The notes beneath the pieces are model-generated. The model worked only from the letters and a program-made list of their open reading frames with translations. It did no database searches and had not been told where the DNA came from. The translations under genes were made by a program, and so were the position numbers. Below are positions 36,203-43,940 of a stretch of 64,000 nucleotides of DNA, piece by piece; within the stretch, counting starts at the first letter, position 1, and the number at the start of each line of letters is the position of its first letter. This DNA comes from Deltaproteobacteria bacterium (GTDB taxonomy: Bacteria > Myxococcota > Myxococcia > Myxococcales > SZAS-1), in NCBI GenBank assembly GCA_018266075.1, contig JAFEBB010000034.1:22076-86075 (forward strand), written 5' to 3'.

Positions 36203-37732
36203 ATGCCCATCCAGAACCCGCTCTCGAAGCTGCTCTCCGGCCGGGCCGAGGCCAAGGCCGATCTCTCGGTGCACCTCTCGGAGCGCGACGGCGCCACGCT
36301 GCACGACAAGATGCGGCAGGCCTACTTCTGGATCGTCAACAACGCGGTCATCTGCCCGTACTACGACATCGAGTTCGGCGGCGAGAACCGGCTCAAGAAC
36401 GCAGCCGGCGACGAGATCGTCCTCCACGACGCCATGAGCTACAGCTCGTACGTCCTGGTGCCGATGCTCACGCTCTTCGCGTGCCGGCGCGCGCTGCTTA
36501 TCGGCGGGCCTGGCCGCGGCAAGACCACCAGCGCCATTCTCATCGCCCTCATCTCGGGCATGACCCGCGACGAGGTGCGCCGCTCCATCCAGCGCGGCCA
36601 CCCGCAGCTCACCATCAGCGATCTCCTCGGCGCGCCGCTGCCCAGCGACATGATGAAGGCCGAGGACATGAGCGCCATCAAGATCGGCTGGCGCAAGTGG
36701 ATCAGCCAGCGCGTGAAGATCATCGACGAGTACAACCGCATCCCCACCAAGACGCAGAGCGCGCTGCTCTCGCTCATGGCCGAGGGCTACGCGGAGATGT
36801 TCGACCAGTACGTCTACGCGGGCCGCTCGAGCTGGTTCCTCACCGCCAACGACGATGCGGGCGGCGGCACGTTTCAGGTCATCGAGGCGTTGAAGGACCG
36901 CATCGACGTCATCGTGCGCGCGGTGCCGTTCAACTCGAGCTTCCTGGATCAGCTGCTCGCGCGCATCGAGGCCGACAAGACGCCCGAGGAGCTGGTGCCG
37001 GCGGAGATCGTGTTCACCGACAAGGAGCTCGAGGCTATCTACGCCGAGATCTTGAAGGTCACCGTGCCCAAGCCGGTGCTGGATCGCATCGCCTTCTTCC
37101 TCGGGCAGCTCGACTTCTGCCGCTTGGCCTCGCCGCAGTTCGAGTTCAAGAACAAGGACACGCTCAAGCTCGCGGGGCAGAGCGTGTCGGCGGTGTGCGA
37201 CGAGCGCTGCCCGCTCGACAAGAAGGTGCACCTCTGCACGCAGACGGAGAACGGTGTCTCGGTGCGCACCTACCAGACTGCACTGCACTTCGCGAAGGCT
37301 CTCGCATATTTCCGAGGGCACACGGAAGTCGAGCTCGAGGACGTGCGCCAGATCGTGCCCTGGGTGCTGCACGAGAAGCTGGTGCCCAACGCGCGCAGTG
37401 CGTTCTTCGAGGTGAAGGGCAAGCGCGCGCTGCTGCAAGACCGCGTGGCGTGGATCCGCGGGATGATCGACACCGCGTTCGCGCAGTTCGAGGCCCACGC
37501 GCCGGTGCGCAAGAAGGTGGGCGACCTGCGCGTCGAGCTCGACAAGGGCCTCCAGGGCATCGACCAGAAGACGACGACGCAGCGGCTCAACAAGATCGCC
37601 GCGCTCATCGATCAGCTCATGAGCAAGAGCGAGCTCTCAGGGCCGGTCTACGAGGACCTGATTCACCTCAAGTCCATGTACAGCCGCTACCAGAACTACC
37701 TCCAGTGGCTGAAGCAGGACGCCCGTGGCTGA
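36203..37732 (+). CDS. MoxR-type AAA+ ATPase
   Basis: A 509-aa protein. The AAA+ core has Walker A GGPGRGKTTS (Lys107), Walker B KIIDEYNRIP (Asp175, Glu176), and the sensor-1/DR segment LTANDDAGGGTFQVIEALKDR, which follows the MoxR pattern. A lid domain (about 270-400) contains a Cys cluster (FCRLAS, then CDERCPLDKKVHLC) that may bind metal. The C-terminal 110 residues are helical and coiled. It is longer than the usual 320-350-aa MoxR. MoxR ATPases act as chaperones with vWA proteins, often in metal-centre insertion or complex assembly. It opens an operon whose third gene encodes a HExxH-vWA protein; the next start (GTG) overlaps its stop by 8 bp. Confidence 0.85.
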   Translation: MPIQNPLSKLLSGRAEAKADLSVHLSERDGATLHDKMRQAYFWIVNNAVICPYYDIEFGGENRLKNAAGDEIVLHDAMSYSSYVLVPMLTLFACRRALLIGGPGRGKTTSAILIALISGMTRDEVRRSIQRGHPQLTISDLLGAPLPSDMMKAEDMSAIKIGWRKWISQRVKIIDEYNRIPTKTQSALLSLMAEGYAEMFDQYVYAGRSSWFLTANDDAGGGTFQVIEALKDRIDVIVRAVPFNSSFLDQLLARIEADKTPEELVPAEIVFTDKELEAIYAEILKVTVPKPVLDRIAFFLGQLDFCRLASPQFEFKNKDTLKLAGQSVSAVCDERCPLDKKVHLCTQTENGVSVRTYQTALHFAKALAYFRGHTEVELEDVRQIVPWVLHEKLVPNARSAFFEVKGKRALLQDRVAWIRGMIDTAFAQFEAHAPVRKKVGDLRVELDKGLQGIDQKTTTQRLNKIAALIDQLMSKSELSGPVYEDLIHLKSMYSRYQNYLQWLKQDARG

Positions 37733-38549
37733 CCTCATCTCCGAGCTCGAAGCGGAAGCCCGCGCGCGGTTCGTCCGCTGGGACGGTGCGCTGTGGAAGA
37801 GCGTGGTCGACGGGCCGGCGCTGCGGCTCTCCGAGGCCCTCCTCGCCCAGGGTGGCGATCTAGATACATCACGACATATCGCAGAGACCTACCTCCGCCT
37901 GGCGCGAGAGGGCATCGGCATGGGCTATCTGTTCCCGGAGCGCGCGGGCACGGAGAACGTGTTCAGCCTCTTCTGGAACCGGCTCATTCCCACGATGCTG
38001 CCCGCGCTGCCCGCGCCCAACCGGGCGCCCGCGCTCGCGCAGGCGTGGAACCTCTCCGAGAACCTGGAGCGCGCCCCGCTCTGGCTGCGGCGGCTCTTCC
38101 ATCGCTCGCTGCGTGAATTGAAAGACCTCGGCCAGCTCGAGGCGGTGGTGACGCACGTCGAGGCGCTGGCGGCGGAAGAGCCCGCGCAGAGGCTCGACCA
38201 GGTTCGGCACCTCACCTGGATCCACCTCGGCGCCGACGACAAGCGCTTCCTCCCCGGCGCCGTACACTTCCTCGCGCCGCGCGTGGTCTGCGTGCACGAC
38301 CGCGAGCGCTCGGCTGCGGGCGGTCGCGACGCGGTGACCTACGGCGTGTGGCTCGACGAGACGCCGCTGCACCTGGGTCCCATGGGCTGCAAGGCCGACG
38401 TGCAGCCGGTGGCCGTGAGCGACGCGCACCTCGAGGCCGCCGCCAAGCTCGACGCGCGCTTCACCGACGTGCACGACGCCGCCGTGGCGCCGCACGCGCT
38501 CGCCGCCACGCTGGAGACCTCGCAGTACGTGGTGGTGCTCTCGCCGTGA
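37725..38549 (+). CDS. Unknown protein in MoxR/HExxH-vWA operon
   Basis: A 274-aa, mostly helical cytoplasmic protein of no family I recognise. A helical N-terminal part (about 1-160, with LFWNRLIPTMLPALPAPNR and RRLFHRSLRELKDLG) precedes a mixed part with YGVWLDETPLHLGPMGCKADVQ and a hydrophobic C-terminus (SQYVVVLSP). There is no signal peptide or membrane helix. It starts with GTG inside the end of the ATPase gene (8-bp overlap) and ends with a 4-bp GTGA overlap with the HExxH-vWA gene. Sandwiched position and coupling imply a structural or adaptor subunit of the same machine, which is inference. Confidence 0.6.
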   Translation: MADLISELEAEARARFVRWDGALWKSVVDGPALRLSEALLAQGGDLDTSRHIAETYLRLAREGIGMGYLFPERAGTENVFSLFWNRLIPTMLPALPAPNRAPALAQAWNLSENLERAPLWLRRLFHRSLRELKDLGQLEAVVTHVEALAAEEPAQRLDQVRHLTWIHLGADDKRFLPGAVHFLAPRVVCVHDRERSAAGGRDAVTYGVWLDETPLHLGPMGCKADVQPVAVSDAHLEAAAKLDARFTDVHDAAVAPHALAATLETSQYVVVLSP

Positions 38550-40213
38550 GCTTCTCCGAGACGCAGATCGCGCTCGCCTGGCGCGACGCGCTCGCGCTCT
38601 GGGAGGCCGAGGTCACGCTCTCCGCCCCGCAGCCGCTGGAGCGCCAGGGCCAGGGCGAATGGGGCGGCGACGAGCCGCTCGCGTACATCGACATGGTGCG
38701 GCGCCAGGTGGTGGTGAACTACGAGCTGCTCGAGCGAATCGGCGCGGCCAAGAGCCTCACCGCCGTGTACGCGCACGAGCTCGGCCACCACCTGCGCTTT
38801 CCGCACACGCTCGGGCTCTCGGCCTCGCTGGAGCTCTTGCAGAAGCGGCTCTTGCCCGGCTCGCCATCGTTAACCAATTTGTTTTTCGATCTTCAGGTCA
38901 ACGAGTACGTCGGGCGCACGCGCCAGGACGAGCTCTGCGCGGTGTACCAGGGCTTCAACCGCCAGCAGCCCGGGCCAAGCTCGCCGCTGTTCGCCTACTA
39001 CCTCGCCATCTACGAGGAGCTCTGGAACCGGCCGAGCGCGGAGCTCACCCTCGGCAGCGCGGGGATGATGGACGAGAAGTTCCCCGGCTGGCGCGCCGAC
39101 GCGCGCATGTTCGCGCAGACCTTCTACGCGCTGACGGACACGTACCTGCAGTTCGTCTACTTCTGCAGCCGCGTCATCCGCTACCTGCCCGAGCCCGGCC
39201 AGCAGCTGGGCAAGCTGCCCTTCGCCGGCGATCTGCCCACGCCCGACCTCGACGACTACGCGGGCGCGCTCGAGGGCAATGGCGCCGTGGACCGCGCGCT
39301 GCAAGAAGGCGCCGAGCGTGGCTGGCTCGACCAGAGCCAATCCGGCAGCGAGGAGGATCCGCTCGAGGATCTGCGTCGGCTGACGGCCGTTCCGGGATCG
39401 GCCGCGATCCCATTCCGGCAGGCGCTGGTGGAGCGCATCTACAAGCGCCTGGTGGAGCGCTACCGCGTCAAGCTTCCCGCAACCGCGCGTGAGGCACCGG
39501 ATCCGTACCTGCCCACCACGACGGTGGCCTGGGAGCCGGGCGAGAACCTGCGCAGCATCGACTGGACCCAATCCATCCTCGCCGGCGGCGCCATGGCCGC
39601 GCTGAACCCGCTGCGCCGCGAGCTCGAGCCCGAGACGCCGAGCGAGGACAGCTTGGACGGCGTGGCCGTCGAGATCTATCTCGATACATCGGGTTCGATG
39701 CCCGCGCCCGATACGCGCGTGAATGCCATGACCCTGGCCGCGCAGATCCTCTCCGCCTCCGCCATCCGCAGCGGCGGCCGGGTGCGCGCCGTCATCTACT
39801 CCAGCGACTTCGAGGCCAGCCCCTGGTTCCTCTCCGAGGACAAGGCCCGCGAGTTCCTGCTCCACTACTCCGGCGGCGGCACGCAGTTCCCATTTCCGAC
39901 GCTCGTGGAGAGCGCGCGTGAGCGCCCCGACGTGCTCCGCGTGGTCATCTCGGACAGCGACTTCCTCTACAACGTGAAGAACCCACCGGCGGGAACGAAG
40001 AAACACAAACGTTACAATCCCATGGCGCTCCTGCTCGAGGGAACGCAGCGCAGCAAGCTCTTCGTGGCCCTGCTCTCGCTGTGGAAGGACGCGGAAGTGA
40101 AAGAGCTCGCGCCGGCGCTGCGGCTCTCCAACTTTCGCCTCGAGCGGGTGTCCAACCCGGCCGACCTGCCCCAGGCCGCCGCCAGGCTCGCGCACGCCTT
40201 CTGGGGCAAATAG
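38546..40213 (+). CDS. HExxH metallopeptidase-like domain fused to a MIDAS vWA domain
   Basis: A 555-aa cytoplasmic protein. The N-terminal domain has a zinc motif HELGHH (His77, Glu78, His81) and, 34 residues on, FFDLQVNEYV, where an Asp/Asn/Glu could be the third ligand, as in minimal metallopeptidase domains of the DUF2201-N type. A helical middle region (about 130-370) contains an acidic patch. The C-terminal vWA domain (about 372-545) has a complete MIDAS: D380-T-S-G-S384, Thr446 in GGGTQ, and Asp470 in VISDSD. The combination of HExxH, vWA and a MoxR ATPase in one operon suggests an ATP-driven, metal-dependent processing or assembly machine. It starts with GTG in a 4-bp overlap and stops 9 bp before the next gene. 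Confidence 0.75.
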   Translation: MSFSETQIALAWRDALALWEAEVTLSAPQPLERQGQGEWGGDEPLAYIDMVRRQVVVNYELLERIGAAKSLTAVYAHELGHHLRFPHTLGLSASLELLQKRLLPGSPSLTNLFFDLQVNEYVGRTRQDELCAVYQGFNRQQPGPSSPLFAYYLAIYEELWNRPSAELTLGSAGMMDEKFPGWRADARMFAQTFYALTDTYLQFVYFCSRVIRYLPEPGQQLGKLPFAGDLPTPDLDDYAGALEGNGAVDRALQEGAERGWLDQSQSGSEEDPLEDLRRLTAVPGSAAIPFRQALVERIYKRLVERYRVKLPATAREAPDPYLPTTTVAWEPGENLRSIDWTQSILAGGAMAALNPLRRELEPETPSEDSLDGVAVEIYLDTSGSMPAPDTRVNAMTLAAQILSASAIRSGGRVRAVIYSSDFEASPWFLSEDKAREFLLHYSGGGTQFPFPTLVESARERPDVLRVVISDSDFLYNVKNPPAGTKKHKRYNPMALLLEGTQRSKLFVALLSLWKDAEVKELAPALRLSNFRLERVSNPADLPQAAARLAHAFWGK

Positions 40214-40222
40214 GCTCTGACC

Positions 40223-40774
40223 ATGGCGCTGGATCTCAAGCAGCTGGAGCAGGAGTTCGCGGCGGCGCCGCTCACGTCGCCGTACTCGCGGCCGCTCACG
40301 CTCGCCGTGCTCAGCGACACCTACCGGCTCGCCGGCCGCGCCCCGCCCAGCGCGCGCGCCTTCGACATCTCCTCGGAAGCCGTCTGGGACAAGCTCGGCG
40401 TGCTCGCGCACCTTCTCAACGCCACCGGCCTGCGCGACGAGAGCGTGCGCGGGCTGCGCGCGCACGCGCCCTCGCCGGATGCGAACCTCGCGGCCTTCCT
40501 CGAGGCCGTCGAGCCGCTCACCGCAGAGATGATCCGCGGCAACATCTTCCGGCGCGAGGAGCTGGTGCGACGCTGGCTGCTCGCAGTGAGCGGCGACGTG
40601 GCCGGCGAGACCGCGGCGCAGAGCCAGGCACGGCTGGAGCAGCTCGACTACCGCAAGACCCTCAGGGAGTACGAGGCCGCGGAGAAGGCGCGCGCCGCCG
40701 AGTCGGAGCGCCGCGCCAAGCTCTTGCGCGAGGCCCAGGAGCGCGAGATGGCCGCGCGCGGGTGGCGCGAGTGA
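40223..40774 (+). CDS. Unknown helical protein in MoxR/vWA operon
   Basis: A 183-aa all-helical protein with no recognised family. Residues about 135-183 are a highly charged Ala/Glu/Arg helix (KTLREYEAAEKARAAESERR), probably a coiled coil. No signal peptide or membrane segment is seen. It starts 9 bp behind the HExxH-vWA gene, and its TGA overlaps the following GTG by 4 bp. The conserved spacing marks it as part of the same unit. Confidence 0.55.
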   Translation: MALDLKQLEQEFAAAPLTSPYSRPLTLAVLSDTYRLAGRAPPSARAFDISSEAVWDKLGVLAHLLNATGLRDESVRGLRAHAPSPDANLAAFLEAVEPLTAEMIRGNIFRREELVRRWLLAVSGDVAGETAAQSQARLEQLDYRKTLREYEAAEKARAAESERRAKLLREAQEREMAARGWRE

Positions 40775-41391
40775 AGGAGTCGGTCGCGCGCTTCGAGCGG
40801 CGCACGGGCATGCGCTACGACCCGACGCGCACGCTTCGCGCGCTGGGCAAGCCGCTCGCGGCGCGCACGTCGTGTCCGACGCTCTTTCGGTTTCCCTCGC
40901 CGGATGCGCTGCAGGCGCTGCTCCAGAATTCGCTGACGCGCTTGGCGCCGGCGGATCGCGCGGTGGTCTGGCTCGCGGCGGATGTCGCGGCCACGGAGCG
41001 GCCCAACGCCGCGCGCAACTTCGGGCTCGCGGTGGTGCTGCGGCCGCTGGAGCTGCAGGTGGTGCAGGCCGGGCCGAGCGCGTTCCTGGGCACGAACGCA
41101 GCGCTCGGGCCCGACGACGTGTGCTGGGCGCCACCTTCTTCGCTCCAGCGAAAGCTCGCCTGGGACAAGCTCGCGCACGTGGACGACGTGAACGCCGCCC
41201 TCGGTCCCAAGCACCACGACGAGCGCTCGCGCGTGCACGACGCCCTCGGCGCGTACCTCGAGGAGCTCGCGCAGCTCGATCACGCCGGCGTGCCGGCGCC
41301 GCCGAAGCCGTGGAGCGAGCTCTCGCCGAAGAAGCGCCTGGCGCAGCTCGCCGACGCGGGGATCCGGGGCCGATGGACGCGCGCGCGGTGA
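40771..41391 (+). CDS. Unknown protein in MoxR/vWA operon
   Basis: A 206-aa protein starting (GTG)KESVARFERRTG. It has an alpha/beta appearance (TLFRFPSPDALQALLQ, AVVWLAADVAATERPN, GLAVVLRPLELQVVQAG) and a Lys/Arg-rich C-terminal tail (LSPKKRLAQLADAGIRG). No family is recognised and no catalytic motif is evident. It overlaps the upstream gene by 4 bp (GTGA), and its end overlaps the start of the PaaK-like gene. Probably cytoplasmic. Confidence 0.55.
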   Translation: MKESVARFERRTGMRYDPTRTLRALGKPLAARTSCPTLFRFPSPDALQALLQNSLTRLAPADRAVVWLAADVAATERPNAARNFGLAVVLRPLELQVVQAGPSAFLGTNAALGPDDVCWAPPSSLQRKLAWDKLAHVDDVNAALGPKHHDERSRVHDALGAYLEELAQLDHAGVPAPPKPWSELSPKKRLAQLADAGIRGRWTRAR

Positions 41392-42626
41392 CTCGCATCG
41401 CGCCGGCAGCGCGCATCCAGCGCGACACCCGGCCGCAGCGCACGTTTCGTGCGCGCGCCGATGCGCACCTGGAAGCGCTCCGACGCGGAACGGATCCGAC
41501 TCGGATCCAGCAACTCGCATCGGCGCTCGCGCGCTCTCCGGCCCACCGTGCGCGCCTGGCTGCGCTCGGGCTCGCGCCGCGCGATCTTCGCTCGCTCGAC
41601 GACCTTCCGCACTTCCCCACCCTCTCGCGCGCGGAGCTCGCCGAGCAGTGGGACGCATTTCCCGTCGTCGACGTCGAGCGCGAGCTGAGCGTGGCCAGGA
41701 GCTCGGGCACCACCGGCGAGCCCGTGCGCGTCGTGCGCGACGCCTACGACAACCTGCACATGTGGACGGTGCTGCGCTTCTGGCTGGAGCGGCTCGGCAT
41801 CGCGCTGCCGCCGCGGCCGCGGGTGGTGCTGCTCGACGCGCTGCCGGGCGGGCTCGAGTACTCGGTGCGCGTTCCGCTGCTGGGCGACGGCGCGCTGCAT
41901 CGACTCTCGACCACGCGCATCGACGCGAGCGAGCGACTCGCTCGCGCGAAGCCGAGCGTGATCTTCACGGATCCGGCCGGGCTGCATTGGCTGCTCGGTC
42001 AGGAGCGCGTGCCGTCGCCGAAGCTGGTGCTCACCAGCGCGCAGGCACTCGCGCCGGCGCTGCGAGAAGCGCTTCAAGCACGGCTCGGCGCGCCGCTGCT
42101 CGACTACTACGCGACCACCGAGACCGGTCCGATTGCCTGGGCATGTCCGCGCGCGCCGGAGCGCTTTCACGTGCTCTCGCCCGATGTGCACGTCGAGTCG
42201 GTGAACGGCGAGCTCGTCGTCACGCGGCTTCGCGAGAGCGTGCTGCCGCTTTTGCGCTACCTGCCCGGCGATCGCGGCGACGTGCAGCAGCTCCTTTGTC
42301 CATGCGGCTTAGCGGGGTCGTCCATCGTCGGGCTGAGCGGGCGGAGCGCGTGTCGGTTCGTGCGGCCGGATGGCGTGGACATTGATGCCTGGAGCCTCGC
42401 GTGGATCTTCAAGCACCACGCGCTGCGCGCGTTTCAGCTCATCCAGCGTGAGCGTGAGCGCGAGCGCTTCACGCTGAAGCTCGACGCGCCCGCACGTGAT
42501 TCGACGCTCGAGGATCGACTGCGTTCCGCGCTCGTGGCGCAAGGCTGGACCGCGCCCGTGCTCGACGTCGTCCTGGGGCCGCTCGCGACCCAGGCCAAGC
42601 CCGAGCCGTTCGTCTGCGAGCTCTGA
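41373..42626 (+). CDS. PaaK-like adenylate-forming enzyme
   Basis: A protein of about 417 aa from the phenylacetate-CoA-ligase/coenzyme F390 synthetase branch of the ANL superfamily. It has the P-loop ARSSGTTGEPVRV (about 108-120), YATTETGP (about 246-253), the hinge-region YLPGDRGD, and a downstream CPCGLAGSS and GLSGR region as in PaaK proteins. It should activate a carboxylate as acyl-AMP, then pass it to CoA or another acceptor; the substrate is unknown. The start is ambiguous: ATG at 41373, or GTG at 41388, which would give the same 4-bp GTGA overlap used elsewhere in this operon. The stop TGA is immediately followed by the convergent radical SAM stop. Confidence 0.8.
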   Translation: MDARAVTRIAPAARIQRDTRPQRTFRARADAHLEALRRGTDPTRIQQLASALARSPAHRARLAALGLAPRDLRSLDDLPHFPTLSRAELAEQWDAFPVVDVERELSVARSSGTTGEPVRVVRDAYDNLHMWTVLRFWLERLGIALPPRPRVVLLDALPGGLEYSVRVPLLGDGALHRLSTTRIDASERLARAKPSVIFTDPAGLHWLLGQERVPSPKLVLTSAQALAPALREALQARLGAPLLDYYATTETGPIAWACPRAPERFHVLSPDVHVESVNGELVVTRLRESVLPLLRYLPGDRGDVQQLLCPCGLAGSSIVGLSGRSACRFVRPDGVDIDAWSLAWIFKHHALRAFQLIQRERERERFTLKLDAPARDSTLEDRLRSALVAQGWTAPVLDVVLGPLATQAKPEPFVCEL

Positions 42627-43430
42627 TCAATCGTCGCGACCCGCGGCGATCTCTTCGCGCGAGAGCTGTCGGTGCTGCGACCACTCGCCCGAATTTCCGA
42701 GGCAGTGGCGGCACGACTCCATCGGCTCCTCGCGCTCGAGCATCCGCAAGATCCGCTCGGCGAGCCGCGGACCATCGAGCGCGACGCCGTCGTCGTCGGC
42801 GAGCGTGTTGGCGATGCCGTGGCGCCGCAGGTACGGCTCGAGCTTCGGGGGCCGCGTGCACATGTAGAAGTGTCCACGATGCACGAGGTGGCAGCGAGTC
42901 TTCATCCAGCACTCGTGAAATGCCCGCTGCGTCTGCTCGGGAGACTGCGTCAACTCGCGCGGCGTGACGCGCTGAAACCGATCGAACGCGCGCGCCTGCA
43001 GCTCCACGCCGTGCTCGCCACACCGCGCCTCGAGGCGCTCCACGGCCTTCTGCGTCAACGGCGCGCTCGGATAGAGGCTCAGCTTGAGCACGTCCACGTT
43101 CGTGAAGAATGCGTCCGGCAGCTCCGCGACCTTGGTGCCGTTGGTGGTGACCTGGATCCGCGGTGCGACCTTCGACGCGCGCGCCGCCTGCAAGCACTCG
43201 ACGATCTTTGGATGCAGCGTGGGCTCGCCGCCCGTGAGCCGCAGCAGACGTGGCGCGAGCGCCGTGGCCGCGAGTTGAAGATCTCGCGCGAGCCCATCCG
43301 GATCCGCGAACGACTCCGGCGCGTGCGGCGAGAGCGGACAGCAGCCCGCACAGCGCAAGTTGCAGTGATCCACCAGGTGCGCCTCGAGCGCCCAGGTCTG
43401 GATCCGGCCGTGCGCGAGCTCGTAGCGCAT
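42627..43430 (-). CDS. Radical SAM protein linked to nikR
   Basis: A 267-aa radical SAM enzyme. The [4Fe-4S]/SAM motif CNLRCAGC (Cys23, Cys27, Cys30) is followed by the GGEPT block (RLTGGEPTLHP) and a beta4-like TTNGTKV. More Cys occur in the C-terminal half (ECWMKTRC, YMCTRPP and CRHC near the end), consistent with an auxiliary SPASM-like cluster. The substrate is unknown. It starts 2 bp behind nikR and is therefore expected to share the nickel-responsive transcript with nikR and the TonB-dependent receptor, an unusual partner set. It is exactly adjacent, stop to stop, to the PaaK-like gene. Confidence 0.8.
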   Translation of the reverse strand: MRYELAHGRIQTWALEAHLVDHCNLRCAGCCPLSPHAPESFADPDGLARDLQLAATALAPRLLRLTGGEPTLHPKIVECLQAARASKVAPRIQVTTNGTKVAELPDAFFTNVDVLKLSLYPSAPLTQKAVERLEARCGEHGVELQARAFDRFQRVTPRELTQSPEQTQRAFHECWMKTRCHLVHRGHFYMCTRPPKLEPYLRRHGIANTLADDDGVALDGPRLAERILRMLEREEPMESCRHCLGNSGEWSQHRQLSREEIAAGRDD

Positions 43431-43432
43431 CG

Positions 43433-43915
43433 CTAGCCGTGCGAGTGCGAGTGACCCGGCCCGTGCGAGTGGCGCACCGCCTTGCGCTTCGACGCACGTC
43501 CCGCATCGGGCAGCATCACCACCAGCTCGCCGCGCGTCACGCCCTTGAGCGCGTTCACGTGATCCGCGAAGTGCCGCAGCTCGCCCACCGGCCCCTTGAG
43601 CGCGAGCACCTCGAGGCAGTGATCGTGATCCACGTGGAAGTGCAGCGTCGTGAGCACGAGGTGGTGATGATCGTGCCCGAGCTCGGTGAGCTTCTCGGTG
43701 AGCTCGCGGCGCGTGTGATCGTAGAAGATGGTCAGCGTGCCCATGGCCTCGCGGCGCGCGTCGCTCGCGGCCACGGTCTCGTTCAGCCAACCGCGGATCA
43801 AGTCGCGCAGGGCCTCGCTGCGCGTGGCGTAGCCCTTCTCCGCGATCTTCGCGTCGAAGCCCTCGAGCAGCTCACTCTCGATGCTCACCCCGAACCGCTC
43901 CAGCTCGTCTGCCAT
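43433..43915 (-). CDS. nikR: Nickel-responsive regulator NikR with His-rich tail
   Basis: A 160-aa protein. The N-terminal ribbon-helix-helix (RFGVSIESELLEGFDA, then TRSEALRDLIR) binds DNA, and the C-terminal ACT-like domain binds nickel. All four square-planar ligands are conserved with the E. coli spacing: His81, His92, His94 and Cys100 (E. coli His76, His87, His89, Cys95). An unusual C-terminal extension (RHSHGPGHSHSHG) adds more potential nickel ligands. It lies 25 bp behind the TonB-dependent receptor and 2 bp ahead of the radical SAM gene. A NikR-like site occurs in the promoter shared with the NiCoT-type permease, which implies autoregulation. Confidence 0.95.
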   Translation of the reverse strand: MADELERFGVSIESELLEGFDAKIAEKGYATRSEALRDLIRGWLNETVAASDARREAMGTLTIFYDHTRRELTEKLTELGHDHHHLVLTTLHFHVDHDHCLEVLALKGPVGELRHFADHVNALKGVTRGELVVMLPDAGRASKRKAVRHSHGPGHSHSHG

Positions 43916-43940
43916 GCGTCACCTCGGTGCGCCGACCCTA

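Noticed and set aside
40321..40545. Possible short minus-strand gene opposite the 183-aa protein
   Set aside because: No start signals or homology-like features; fully inside a supported operon gene.
38870..41713. 947-codon minus-strand open frame over the vWA operon
   Set aside because: Composition is Arg/Ala/His shadow; the plus-strand HExxH, MIDAS and overlapping-start pattern are far stronger.
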